Shown here: one piece after another, positions 1 through 6,400 of the stretch | How the letters are laid out: every line of letters starts with the position of its first letter | Numbering within the stretch: position 1 is the first letter of the stretch | Source of the DNA: an uncultured Clostridia bacterium | GTDB lineage: Bacteria; Bacillota; Clostridia; Oscillospirales; Ruminococcaceae | Direction of reading: 5' to 3' | Assembly: GCA_947302065.1 (NCBI GenBank) | Contig: CAMYUO010000075.1 | Span: 1-7,633, forward strand | DNA: 7,633 nucleotides | The notes under the pieces: model-generated | Seen by the model: the letters and a program-made list of their open reading frames with translations, nothing else | The model's database searches: none | What the model was told of the DNA's origin: nothing | Translations under genes and position numbers: made by a program

Positions 1-82
1 CCGAGATAGTGATGAACAGAAGTATTATCGTGTTCATCGTCCTGCCTCGCTTAAGGTCTTTTTTCAGTATCGTAAAAAACAT
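1..82 (-). CDS. ABC transporter permease, N-terminal fragment (cut by window edge)
   Basis: The first 27 codons of a gene running off the left edge. The reading starts MFFTILKKDLKRGRTMN and continues into a hydrophobic run (TIILLFITIS). A short amphipathic, lysine/arginine-rich start leading into a first membrane helix is typical of FtsX/MacB-type ABC permeases in Clostridia, which export lipids or peptides or confer resistance to antimicrobial peptides. The start is well supported: AAAAGGAG (89-96) sits 6 bases before the ATG. It lies 32 bases behind the small membrane-anchored gene at 115-414 with no terminator between, so the two probably share a transcript. The family call rests on the N-terminus only; another membrane protein with a similar start remains possible. 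Confidence 0.55.
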   Translation of the reverse strand, partial: MFFTILKKDLKRGRTMNTIILLFITIS

Positions 83-114
83 AACTTTCTCCTTTTCTCC
101 CTTTGTTCTTTATC

Positions 115-414
115 TCATTTCTTTCTGAGTCTGAAAACTATGATGCCTGCGACGATGATGACCGCCGTGCCTGCGATCCACTTGACCGTCTGGCTCTTTA
201 TCTCTGTGCTGATGATCTGTGATGCGTCTGCGAAATATTCCTTTGCATCGTCCTCGCTGCATTCGAGATGCTTTGCGATGTCCTCTACGATCTCGGGCTT
301 TTCGCTCTTTGCAAAGAGGTTGTGCTCTTCGATAGTCTCAACGACTATCCTGCTTTGTTCTTCTGTGATGTTTGCCTTTTGTGCAAGTCTGTTTATAAAT
401 GTTGTCTTTGTCAT
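115..414 (-). CDS. small tail-anchored protein with HU-like helix pairs (hypothetical)
   Basis: A 99-residue protein with no function I can name. Residues 2-29 (TKTTFINRLAQKANITEEQ and onward) resemble the first two helices of HU/IHF DNA-binding proteins, but the beta-arm part of HU is absent. Residues 42-65 repeat the same helix-turn-helix pattern (IAKHLECSEDDAK against LAQKANITEEQSR). Residues 77-94 form one membrane helix ending in RLRKK, so the protein is probably anchored by its C-terminus; there is no signal peptide. An upstream in-frame ATG at 483 would give 122 residues but precedes the promoter. The ATG at 414 has AAAGGGG (423-429) at 9 bases spacing and is preferred. It lies just upstream of the ABC permease gene, suggesting a linked role at the membrane, which is inference. 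Confidence 0.75.
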   Translation of the reverse strand: MTKTTFINRLAQKANITEEQSRIVVETIEEHNLFAKSEKPEIVEDIAKHLECSEDDAKEYFADASQIISTEIKSQTVKWIAGTAVIIVAGIIVFRLRKK

Positions 415-456
415 TTTGTTCGTCCCCTTTCTGTTGTCGTGGTGAGGTGTCTCTCT

Positions 457-474
457 TACTGTGATTACAGTATA
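457..474 (-). promoter_or_regulatory. extended -10 promoter overlapped by a perfect inverted repeat
   Basis: On the minus strand TG-T-TATACT forms an extended -10 (TATACT at 469-474) for the small anchored gene and probably the permease behind it. No good -35 is present at 17 bases (GGATTA). The -10 runs into a perfect inverted repeat TACTGT-AATC-ACAGTA (457-472), centred near the expected start of transcription, where a bound repressor would block initiation. The weak -35 together with the overlapping repeat suggests a regulated promoter. The regulator is not known. Confidence 0.55.
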
Positions 475-571
475 ACACAGCATTTATTAAATAATCCTTA
501 AATTCAAAACGCACTCAGAAACGGCGTATCTGCGCCATTTCAGCACTTGGCAAAGCCGATCTGCTCAACAA

Positions 572-720
572 TTATTAAGCACTTTCTTAAGAAACTGCCA
601 CGGAGTATGGCTCTTACTTTGGGGGCTTTCCGGTCGCCCCCAAACCCCTTCGGAAACACACCAAGTTTGTTTGAACACAAAAAAATAAAGCCCATGATTT
701 CTTAAGAACTTTCTTAAGAA
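572..720. repeat. intergenic pair of 23-base near-palindromic repeats around a hairpin
   Basis: Most of the roughly 270-base gene-free spacer. A 19-base unit TTAAGNACTTTCTTAAGAA occurs at 575-593 and again at 702-720 with one mismatch. Because it contains the palindrome TTCTTAAGAA (584-593, 699-708, 711-720), the outer 23 bases (572-594 and 698-720) also match as inverted repeats at 19 of 23 positions. Between them is the GC-rich hairpin at 618-644. No coding frame with a ribosome binding site is visible and no target-site duplication was seen. The right copy also forms the inner stem of the glycosyltransferase terminator, so part of the resemblance could come from that function. It may be a small dispersed element or simply a repeated motif. 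Confidence 0.4.
618..656. repeat. GC-rich 9-bp hairpin with possible pseudoknot partner
   Basis: TTTGGGGGC (618-626) pairs perfectly with GCCCCCAAA (636-644) around a 9-base loop. The loop begins TTTCCG (627-632), which is complementary to CGGAAA (651-656) just outside the stem. No T-run follows on either strand, so it is not a normal intrinsic terminator. It stands out as GC-rich in an AT-rich spacer. Confidence 0.5.
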
Positions 721-732
721 TCTTGGGACTTT
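679..732 (-). terminator. intrinsic terminator of the glycosyltransferase gene
   Basis: On the minus strand an outer stem AAAG(U)CCCA / UGGGCUUU (724-732 with 687-694) encloses an inner stem GAUU(.)CUUAAG / CUUAAG(A)AAUC (696-722) with a 6-base loop. It is followed after one A by seven T (679-685). It lies 25 bases after the glycosyltransferase stop codon and points the right way. The long stem is AT-rich inside and has bulges. Confidence 0.65.
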
Positions 733-757
733 AGTCAAGTGCAATTTTCTCTCTATT

Positions 758-1621
758 CTATTTCTTTTTCTCTCTTAAATACTTTTTATAAAACCATTTT
801 GTGAAGCGCCTCGGCATTATCATCAGAAGGCACTGCACGCTGCACGGCACAAGCACATCTGTCAGCTTGCAGAATCCGCACCGCCTGAAATTCTTTCTTA
901 CCTTTATAAAAGCCTTGGTGCGTGCACGGCTCTTTCTCTGCCTGAACGTGTCCTCATCAACACGGTATCTCACCAGCGCCTCGGGAATGTTCTGCCCGTA
1001 GCAGTCGTCCATCAGCATTTTTACTATCAGGTCGTAGTCCTCGAACTGCTCCGCATCGGAGTATCCGCCGACTGCGAGCGCCGCCGATTTTTTGAACGCC
1101 ACCGCTTGCCTGTTGAAAGGGTTTCGCCGCCTTGCATATCTCATTATGTCTCTGTGCAGCACGGGAACTTTTTTCAGCGCTATCGTCTCGCCCGAGTCCG
1201 AATCGAACTCCTCAACGAACGTGCCCGAAATAGCTAAATTCGGCTTTATCGCAAACAGCGTCATCTGCTTTAAGCATCGGTCCTCTTTTGAAATGTCATC
1301 GCTGTCCATTCTGACGATGTATTCGCATTTGCATTCTTTCATGCCCTTGTTCAGCGCCTGCCCGACGCTCATATCGTCGCTTGCCGTGACGATGCGGAAG
1401 ATGTCCTTGAACTCGTTCTGGAATGACTTGACGATGATGCGCAGCTCGTTTGTCAGACCCTCTCTGCATACCAGCACCAGGTCCGACGGCGGATAGCTCT
1501 GCATCAGCATCGACTCCAGACAGACATTCAGGTTCTCGGGCAGCTCTTTTTTGCAAAGCACCATAAGAACGCTGTACGGCGACAGGGTGTACTTGCCGAC
1601 TTTATATTCTTTTTTCGCCAT
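758..1621 (-). CDS. family 2 glycosyltransferase (AmsE-like)
   Basis: A 287-residue inverting GT-A glycosyltransferase that would move a sugar from a nucleotide-sugar donor to a cell-surface glycan or lipid-linked acceptor at the inner face of the membrane. Visible GT2 features: the N-terminal strand YSVLMVLCKKE, the SMLMQSYPPSDLVLV segment, the metal-binding DSDD at residues 106-109 (within IVRMDSDDIS), NPFNRQAVAFKK at about 167-178, and GGYSDAEQFEDYDL at 185-198, whose ED pair would hold the catalytic base. The basic C-terminus (from about 250) has one hydrophobic patch and probably sits on the membrane. An ATG at 1648 lies only about 8 bases from the predicted transcription start and has no ribosome site, so the ATG at 1621 is chosen, behind GGGGTGATGGGGA. 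It stands alone, outside any polysaccharide cluster visible here, so donor and acceptor are unknown. Confidence 0.85.
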   Translation of the reverse strand: MAKKEYKVGKYTLSPYSVLMVLCKKELPENLNVCLESMLMQSYPPSDLVLVCREGLTNELRIIVKSFQNEFKDIFRIVTASDDMSVGQALNKGMKECKCEYIVRMDSDDISKEDRCLKQMTLFAIKPNLAISGTFVEEFDSDSGETIALKKVPVLHRDIMRYARRRNPFNRQAVAFKKSAALAVGGYSDAEQFEDYDLIVKMLMDDCYGQNIPEALVRYRVDEDTFRQRKSRARTKAFIKVRKNFRRCGFCKLTDVLVPCSVQCLLMIMPRRFTKWFYKKYLREKKK

Positions 1622-1662
1622 ATATTCCCCATCACCCCGATTTGACATACAAGATATAGTAT

Positions 1663-1691
1663 ATTATATCACTTTCGTAACAAAAAGTCAA
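1663..1691 (-). promoter_or_regulatory. sigma-A-type promoter of the glycosyltransferase gene
   Basis: TTGACT (1686-1691) and TATAAT (1663-1668) are separated by 17 bases, with TG one base before the -10. Transcription would start near 1656, which supports translation from 1621 rather than 1648. Confidence 0.8.
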
Positions 1692-1763
1692 TATATTTAT
1701 TTGCCTTAAAACCCGTCGGGAACTATTCAATGCTTTGAGCACGATTTATGGCGGGCAGCTGTG

Positions 1764-1792
1764 AAAAAAGGCTGTGCAGATGCACAGCCTTT
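1764..1792 (-). terminator. intrinsic terminator of the phosphoribosyltransferase-like gene
   Basis: GGCTGTGC (1770-1777) and GCACAGCC (1782-1789) form a perfect 8-bp stem with a 4-base loop, extended to 11 bp by AAA/TTT. A run of six T follows on the minus strand (1764-1769). It begins a few bases after the stop codon. Confidence 0.9.
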
Positions 1793-1800
1793 GAGTGATA

Positions 1801-2433
1801 TCAGAGTTTTGAGTAGCCGAAGCTGTTGATGAGCGCATCAACCTTCTGTCCTGCTTTGCAAAGCGGACAATCGTTTGCAGGGCAGGTGTTGTAATGCGGC
1901 AGGTCGTCTCCCCTGAACAGCGAGTGGATAGCAACGCCGTCAGCAGTCGTGTCGATAGCTGAGAAGATAGATGCCACACTAACGAGGTGACCGTTGTAAT
2001 ACTGTAAGCAGTCCTGTGCTCTGATGATGCTCTTGCCCGTCGATGCCGACGAGATGAGCAGCAGCACCTGCTTGCCCCAGATCTTCTTCTGTGTATTGTC
2101 ACGGAAGATCATCTGGTTAACAGCGTTGAGCTCTGGTGTAACGACATTGATGTCAGAGCCGCTGTTGATACCTGCCTCGGAAAGGCTCTGCGCAAGGAAA
2201 GCGCCGAGTATCTCTGTGCCCTCAAGGCAGATGATAGTGTCAACGTGAGTAGATGTGTAGGTAGCCGCAAGCTGCTTTGCAGCCTCGCTTGCCATCTTCA
2301 TGCTTGTTTTGATAGATGTCATATCAACGTAGTAGTTGACGTGAGAGTGGTTGGTTGCGTAGTGACCCGGGATAACGCCGATAGAGACCTTGCTGTCCGT
2401 GCGGCATTCGATAGTCTGCATACGATCTTCCAT
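1801..2433 (-). CDS. phosphoribosyltransferase-fold protein (PyrE-like), altered PRPP loop
   Basis: A 210-residue cytoplasmic protein of type I phosphoribosyltransferase (orotate PRTase-like) fold. Members of this fold join a base to PRPP, or act as regulators that only bind PRPP. Seen: a helix leading into HVDTIICLEGTEILGAFLAQ (63-82), the strand-loop typical before the pyrophosphate site, and VLLLISSASTGKSI (123-136), which aligns with the PRPP loop. In that loop the usual acidic pair (as in VDDVxTTG) is replaced by SS, while TGK is kept. The C-terminus holds C184, C189 and C192 in a CP-x3-CPLC pattern followed by KAGQKVD, which could bind metal. The start at 2433 has AAGGGGG (2443-2449) 9 bases upstream. 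It has its own promoter and terminator. The substrate cannot be assigned, and catalysis is uncertain because of the loop. Confidence 0.75.
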   Translation of the reverse strand: MEDRMQTIECRTDSKVSIGVIPGHYATNHSHVNYYVDMTSIKTSMKMASEAAKQLAATYTSTHVDTIICLEGTEILGAFLAQSLSEAGINSGSDINVVTPELNAVNQMIFRDNTQKKIWGKQVLLLISSASTGKSIIRAQDCLQYYNGHLVSVASIFSAIDTTADGVAIHSLFRGDDLPHYNTCPANDCPLCKAGQKVDALINSFGYSKL

Positions 2434-2470
2434 TATAGAAAGCCCCCTTGTATCAGTATTTTGTGTAGAT

Positions 2471-2499
2471 AGTATACCACATTTTTAATATTATTTCAA
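2471..2499 (-). promoter_or_regulatory. sigma-A-type promoter of the phosphoribosyltransferase-like gene
   Basis: TTGAAA (2494-2499) and TATACT (2471-2476) are 17 bases apart. Transcription would start about 30 bases before the ATG at 2433. No operator or riboswitch-like structure is visible in that short leader. Confidence 0.75.
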
Positions 2500-2520
2500 G
2501 TATTTGAACGAATTTTTTCC

Positions 2521-2555
2521 AAAAATAAAAACAGACGGAGCAAAACTCCGCCTGT
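2521..2555 (-). terminator. intrinsic terminator of the ECF S-component gene
   Basis: On the minus strand ACAGGCGGAG and CUCCGUCUGU form a 10-bp stem with one G-U pair and a 5-base loop (2531-2555), followed by TTTTTATTTTT. It lies about 20 bases after the stop codon. Confidence 0.9.
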
Positions 2556-2576
2556 AAGATATTCTCTTTATCCGTA

Positions 2577-3110
2577 TCACAGCTTTTTCTTTATCCCTGC
2601 CTTGTCCATCGTCATGCCGAGTGCGACAAATACCGCACCGCTTGCGGCGATCTGGAACAGGTTAGCAGGCGCATCGAGGAAACCTGCCGGCAGCGAGCCA
2701 TAGATAACAAGTCCGCTGTAAAGCCCGTATCCGCCGACGCACAGCACCAGCGCAGGCAAAAGCGCTGCTAAGTTGCGTGTGCATATCATCTTCGGCTTTT
2801 TCGCCGTGAATGCAAGCACCGTCAGACCCTTTATCACCAGCGTCGCAGGTACCCATATCCAGTATCCCGAAACTGCGTCTGAAAGCGAGCCGCCGATAGC
2901 CGCCGCCGCAAAAGCGTATGGCTTTGGCAAAAGGCACGCCGCAATGAATATCACTGCGTCGCCAATGTGGATATATCCCTTTGCAGTCGGAATGTGCACG
3001 AATGCGGTCACCGCAAATGTCATCGCTGCAAAAATCGCAGTCAGCGTGAGCAGCCTTATGTTTACAGCCAAAGCTGTTTTTGTCTTGCCTGTGGTAGTCA
3101 ATCTCACCAT
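2577..3110 (-). CDS. ECF transporter S component (substrate-binding membrane protein)
   Basis: A 177-residue membrane protein of the ECF-transporter S-component type. Such proteins bind a vitamin or other micronutrient and dock onto a shared EcfT/EcfA module to import it; none of the ECF module genes is in this window. About six membrane helices are visible (near 19-38, 47-62, 65-80, 86-104, 113-135, 146-168). The stretch TAKGYIHIGDAVIFIAACLL (42-61) and the following AAAIGGSLSDAVSGYW...PATLVIKG match the pattern of this superfamily, in which HIGD and the small-residue helix line the binding and docking faces. The start at 3110 has AAGGA 7 bases upstream. Substrate is not readable from sequence, and no riboswitch is seen in its roughly 45-base leader. 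The neighbouring PRTase-like gene could hint at a base or nucleoside, but only weakly. Confidence 0.8.
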   Translation of the reverse strand: MVRLTTTGKTKTALAVNIRLLTLTAIFAAMTFAVTAFVHIPTAKGYIHIGDAVIFIAACLLPKPYAFAAAAIGGSLSDAVSGYWIWVPATLVIKGLTVLAFTAKKPKMICTRNLAALLPALVLCVGGYGLYSGLVIYGSLPAGFLDAPANLFQIAASGAVFVALGMTMDKAGIKKKL

Positions 3111-3160
3111 CTCCGTTTCCTTGCTTGTTGCCTAATTGACCTACCGGTTACCTATGAAAT

Positions 3161-3189
3161 ATTATACGCTAACAATTGATGATTGTCAA
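3161..3189 (-). promoter_or_regulatory. perfect consensus promoter of the S-component gene with overlapping inverted repeat
   Basis: TTGACA (3184-3189) and TATAAT (3161-3166) with exactly 17 bases between them: the full sigma-A consensus. An inverted repeat TGACAAT-CATCA-ATTGTTA (3170-3188, one mismatch) covers the -35 and spacer. The leader just downstream holds a repeated AGGT flanking AACCGGT (within 3139-3153). A maximal promoter for a transporter gene normally needs a repressor, and either site could serve one. Confidence 0.85.
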
Positions 3190-3212
3190 GCGATTACACA
3201 AAAAGTTAACAC

Positions 3213-4241
3213 TCAGCTGTTTGCCTCGAAAAGTCTCCAGAAAATGACGAAAACGAGTATCGCAAAATAAACAATCAGCAGAGGGTTTGACATAACGCTC
3301 TTGAAAGAGAGCTTTTTCTCCTCGCTCTGCGGTGTGTCGTCAAATTTTGCAATGAACTTGTACTGTGTGAACCACATGAAGAAACCGAACAAGCCTATGC
3401 ATATCTCAAGCATGCTCAGCACGCCCTCGTTGTACGGTATGCCAATTGCGTCGGCAAGGTCGGGCGAGTTGACGATAAGATTGTTGAGGCTGTGTATTAT
3501 CATCGTCGGGATTATCGAGCCGCTTTTGAGAGCGATTATCGCATAGATAAGACCCGTGCAGAACGCCGATGCCGCCTGCGGAATGTTTCCGTGCATAAGT
3601 CCGAACGCCAGCGCCGAGATGAGCACCGCCGCCGACTTGCTGTAAGGGCTGACCATCTTTATGATAAGCCCACGGTAGATTATCTCTTCAAACAGCGGCG
3701 CAAGGATAACGACATATGACACCTGCATAACGACCGCTATCGCCGACGGGCTCTTTATCGAGAAATCCGCCGTCGGCACTGAAACGCCTACCGAGCTGAG
3801 CATGTTGGTGAAAAATGCGATTATCGTCGAGGCTATCATGTTGAACACAAAGCAGGGCGAGAACCATTTAACGCCTGTTAAAGAGCCCTTTTTGTCCGTC
3901 TTGAAAATGCCTGACAGCCTGACTTTGAATGCGACCCGTGCGATGAGCAGCGTCAGCAGCGCAGTTGCCGCCGTAACGCTTATGTTTGCGCTCATATCAA
4001 ACGCCGTCGAGTTCACAAGGTCCTTGTGGTCTTTGAAATATTCCAGCACATTTCCCCAGCTAAGCGAGAACTTGCCGCTGAAAATGAAATATGCAATATA
4101 GTAAAACATATAAACGAAGAGCTTTGCAGAGAACTGATATATCAGCAGCAGTATGCCCAGCACCGCAACGTCACGGTTGCGCCTGCGCTTTGCCTGTGCC
4201 TGCGCCTCTTCTGTTATGATAGTCTGTTCCAAAATGTTCAC
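3213..4241 (-). CDS. CPBP-family intramembrane metalloprotease (Abi/Rce1-like)
   Basis: A protein of up to 342 residues with about eight or more membrane helices. CPBP proteins are the bacterial relatives of the Rce1 CAAX protease; members cleave membrane peptides, act in bacteriocin self-immunity, or have no known substrate. All three signature motifs are present: EEIIYRG with E185, E186 and R190; FGLMHGN with F213 and H217; and HSLNN with H250 and N254, so the metal site looks intact. The N-terminus is basic (KRRRNR at 18-23), and two extra helices follow the core (about 273-292 and 322-340). The first readable start is GTG at 4241, but AGGGGTGA overlaps it; TTG at 4232 has that site at proper distance and may be the true start, giving 339 residues. 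It diverges from htpG and has no clear terminator before the S-component promoter. Confidence 0.88.
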   Translation of the reverse strand: MNILEQTIITEEAQAQAKRRRNRDVAVLGILLLIYQFSAKLFVYMFYYIAYFIFSGKFSLSWGNVLEYFKDHKDLVNSTAFDMSANISVTAATALLTLLIARVAFKVRLSGIFKTDKKGSLTGVKWFSPCFVFNMIASTIIAFFTNMLSSVGVSVPTADFSIKSPSAIAVVMQVSYVVILAPLFEEIIYRGLIIKMVSPYSKSAAVLISALAFGLMHGNIPQAASAFCTGLIYAIIALKSGSIIPTMIIHSLNNLIVNSPDLADAIGIPYNEGVLSMLEICIGLFGFFMWFTQYKFIAKFDDTPQSEEKKLSFKSVMSNPLLIVYFAILVFVIFWRLFEANS

Positions 4242-4245
4242 CCCT
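4238..4245 (-). promoter_or_regulatory. ribosome binding site favouring a TTG start for the CPBP gene
   Basis: AGGGGTGA on the minus strand overlaps the GTG at 4239-4241 and so cannot serve it. It is 5-6 bases from the in-frame TTG at 4230-4232. No ATG is available at the N-terminus. Confidence 0.5.
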
Positions 4246-4269
4246 GAATACTAATAGTACATCTTTACT

Positions 4270-4299
4270 ATTATAGCATAGATTATATGATAATTGCAA
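4270..4299 (-). promoter_or_regulatory. promoter of the CPBP protease gene
   Basis: TTGCAA (4294-4299) and TATAAT (4270-4275), 18 bases apart, with TG one base before the -10. Transcription would begin about 20 bases before the coding region. Confidence 0.7.
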
Positions 4300-4366
4300 G
4301 GGCAATATGTGATAATGGTGAGTATTAATCAAATGTAAATAAAATGTGCATATTTTATGATAAGAC

Positions 4367-4394
4367 TTGATTTTTCTGACAGGTGATATATAAT
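4367..4394 (+). promoter_or_regulatory. sigma-A-type promoter of htpG
   Basis: TTGATT (4367-4372) and TATAAT (4389-4394) with 16 bases between. The predicted start of transcription, near 4401, falls inside the CIRCE element. Confidence 0.8.
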
Positions 4395-4398
4395 AGTC

Positions 4399-4425
4399 TT
4401 AGCACTCAAAGCACAAGAGTGCTAA
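4399..4425 (+). promoter_or_regulatory. CIRCE operator (HrcA binding site)
   Basis: TTAGCACTC-N9-GAGTGCTAA, a perfect match to the CIRCE heat-shock operator bound by the repressor HrcA. It lies immediately after the htpG -10, over the transcription start, the position expected for repression that is lifted when HrcA loses activity on heat shock. Confidence 0.97.
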
Positions 4426-4459
4426 TTTGTTGAATTTCAAAAGGAAAGGTGATATAAAA

Positions 4460-6349
4460 ATGGAGACCAAGCAGTTCAAAGCGGAGTCAAAACGACTTCT
4501 GGATATGATGATAAACTCTATCTATACGCATAAGGAGATATTCCTGCGTGAGCTTATCTCAAATGCGAGCGATGCTATCGACAAGCTCTATTTCAAATCG
4601 CTCACAGATACATCTGTCGGAATGAACAAGTCGGATTTTGCGATAAACCTTGCAGTCGATAAGGAAAAGCGCACGCTGACCATTTCCGATAACGGCATCG
4701 GCATGACCGAGGAAGACCTCGAGAATAACCTCGGAACTATCGCAAATTCAGGTTCGTTCGCCTTCAAGAAAGATAACGACCTCGGCGACGACGTTGACAT
4801 CATCGGTCAGTTCGGCGTAGGCTTCTATTCTACATTCATGGTTGCAAAGGAAGTTTCCGTTGTTACCAAGGCTTACGGCAGCGAGCAGGCTTATGAGTGG
4901 CGCTCGAACGGCGTTGACGGCTATACCGTAGAGCCTTGCGAAAAGCCCGACGGCGTTGGCTCGACCATAACTCTCACCCTCAAGGACGATACCGACGACG
5001 AAAAGTATTCAAGATACCTCGACGAGATGCAGATACAGTCGCTCGTCAAAAAGTATTCCGATTATATCAGATTCCCTATCAGAATGGAGATAGAGCATAC
5101 ACACTATCACGACGACAGCGATGAGCCTGAGGTACACAAGGCTATCGAAACGCTCAACTCTATGACTCCTATCTGGAAAAAGAATAAGAACGAGCTGACA
5201 GAAGAGGACTATAACAATTTCTATGTTGAAAAGTTCCTCGATTATGAGCAGCCGATAACACATATCCATTCAAAGAACGAGGGTATCTGCACATACGATG
5301 CACTGCTCTATGTCCCTGCGAGAGCGCCTTTCGATTATTATTCAAAGGACTATGAAAAGGGCTTGCAGCTGTATTCAAGCGGCGTTATGATAATGGATAA
5401 GTGCGCCGACCTGCTGCCTGATTATTTCAGCTTTGTCAAGGGCGTTGTTGACAGCGAGGATCTGTCGCTGAACATCTCCCGTGAGCTTCTCCAGCACGAC
5501 AGACAGCTCAAAATGATAGAGAAAAATCTCGAAAAAGCCATCAAGAACGAGCTGAAAAAGCTGCTGAAAAACGACAGGGAAAAGTACGAAAAGTTCTTCA
5601 AGGTGTTCGGTCTGCAGTTCAAGTTCGGCATCTATCAGTCCTACGGCGCAGCAAACGAGATGCTTCAGGACCTGCTGATGTTCCCGTCATCTTTCGAGGG
5701 CAAGAATGTTACGCTTGACGAGTATGTCGAGAGAATGAAAGAAGACCAGAAGTACATCTTCTACGCTTGCGGCGAGAGCAAGGAGCGTATCGAGATGCTT
5801 CCGCAGCTCGAAAAGGTAAAGGAAAAAGGCTACGAGGTGCTCTACTGCACACAGGATATCGACGAGTTCTGCCTCAAGGTGCTCATTAAGTATAAGGACA
5901 AGGAGTTCAAGTCTATCTCCGATGCCGACCTCGACCTCGACACCGAGGAAGAAAAGGAGCAGGCTAAAAAGCTCGACGAGGAGAACAAGGATATGTTCAC
6001 CTTTATGCAGCAGGCTATCTCCGATAAGGTCAAGACCGTAAGGCTCTCAAAGAAACTCAAGAGCCACCCTGTCTGCCTGTCGTCCGACGGCGGACCGATC
6101 ACCATCGAGATGGAAAAGGTGCTCAACGCAATGCCGCAGAACAACGAAAAGGTCAAGGCTGAAAAAGCACTCGAGATCAATCCCGAGCACGCTATCTTCA
6201 CAAAGCTCAAAACGCTGTTCGACACCGACAAGGATAAGCTCACCGATTACACCAAGCTGCTGTACGATCAGGCACTGCTCATCGAGGGACTCAGCATCGA
6301 AGACCCCGTCGAGTTCGCAAATCTCGTCTGCGGACTTATGTGCGATTAA
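4460..6349 (+). CDS. htpG: molecular chaperone HtpG (bacterial Hsp90)
   Basis: A 629-residue ATP-dependent, homodimeric cytoplasmic chaperone that helps remodel client proteins, often with DnaK. Length is normal for the family. The N-terminal GHKL ATPase domain shows [12 protein letters not shown] (catalytic E31, Mg-binding N35), DNGIGM (D77-M82), LGTIANSG (91-98) and the ATP-lid glycine motif GQFGVGF (116-122). The middle domain carries NISRELLQ, with the conserved arginine that completes the ATP site, and the C-terminal dimerisation region is complete. An in-frame ATG at 4427 would add 11 residues, but it starts right at the end of CIRCE and lacks a ribosome site; the ATG at 4460 is preceded by AAGGAAAGGTGAT. 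It is monocistronic, between its own CIRCE-controlled promoter and a terminator. Confidence 0.98.
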   Translation: METKQFKAESKRLLDMMINSIYTHKEIFLRELISNASDAIDKLYFKSLTDTSVGMNKSDFAINLAVDKEKRTLTISDNGIGMTEEDLENNLGTIANSGSFAFKKDNDLGDDVDIIGQFGVGFYSTFMVAKEVSVVTKAYGSEQAYEWRSNGVDGYTVEPCEKPDGVGSTITLTLKDDTDDEKYSRYLDEMQIQSLVKKYSDYIRFPIRMEIEHTHYHDDSDEPEVHKAIETLNSMTPIWKKNKNELTEEDYNNFYVEKFLDYEQPITHIHSKNEGICTYDALLYVPARAPFDYYSKDYEKGLQLYSSGVMIMDKCADLLPDYFSFVKGVVDSEDLSLNISRELLQHDRQLKMIEKNLEKAIKNELKKLLKNDREKYEKFFKVFGLQFKFGIYQSYGAANEMLQDLLMFPSSFEGKNVTLDEYVERMKEDQKYIFYACGESKERIEMLPQLEKVKEKGYEVLYCTQDIDEFCLKVLIKYKDKEFKSISDADLDLDTEEEKEQAKKLDEENKDMFTFMQQAISDKVKTVRLSKKLKSHPVCLSSDGGPITIEMEKVLNAMPQNNEKVKAEKALEINPEHAIFTKLKTLFDTDKDKLTDYTKLLYDQALLIEGLSIEDPVEFANLVCGLMCD

Positions 6350-6368
6350 TTGCAAACAGAATAAGAAT

Positions 6369-6400
6369 AAGAGGCAGGATCACGGTCTTGCCTCTTTTTG
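6369..6400 (+). terminator. intrinsic terminator of htpG
   Basis: AAGAGGCA (6369-6376) pairs with TGCCTCTT (6389-6396), extended inward by a G-U and two further pairs, followed by TTTTTG(TTTG) overlapping the stem end. It lies 20 bases after the htpG stop codon. Confidence 0.9.

Noticed and set aside
140..445. Plus-strand 101-codon frame opposite the small anchored gene
   Set aside because: The minus-strand frame has a ribosome site, a promoter and sensible domain structure; the plus-strand frame has none.
457..472. LexA (SOS) box reading of the CTGT...ACAG repeat
   Set aside because: The proteobacterial LexA box has 8 bases between CTGT and ACAG; here there are only 4, and Clostridia use a different LexA site.
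3111..3160. Riboswitch in the S-component leader
   Set aside because: The leader is only about 45 bases and shows no conserved aptamer sequence such as the THI, FMN or preQ1 motifs.
5842..6243. Minus-strand open frames inside htpG (also 5009-5269, 5422-5631 and 6047-6355)
   Set aside because: Serine/leucine-rich mirror frames created by the codon bias of htpG; none has its own start signals.
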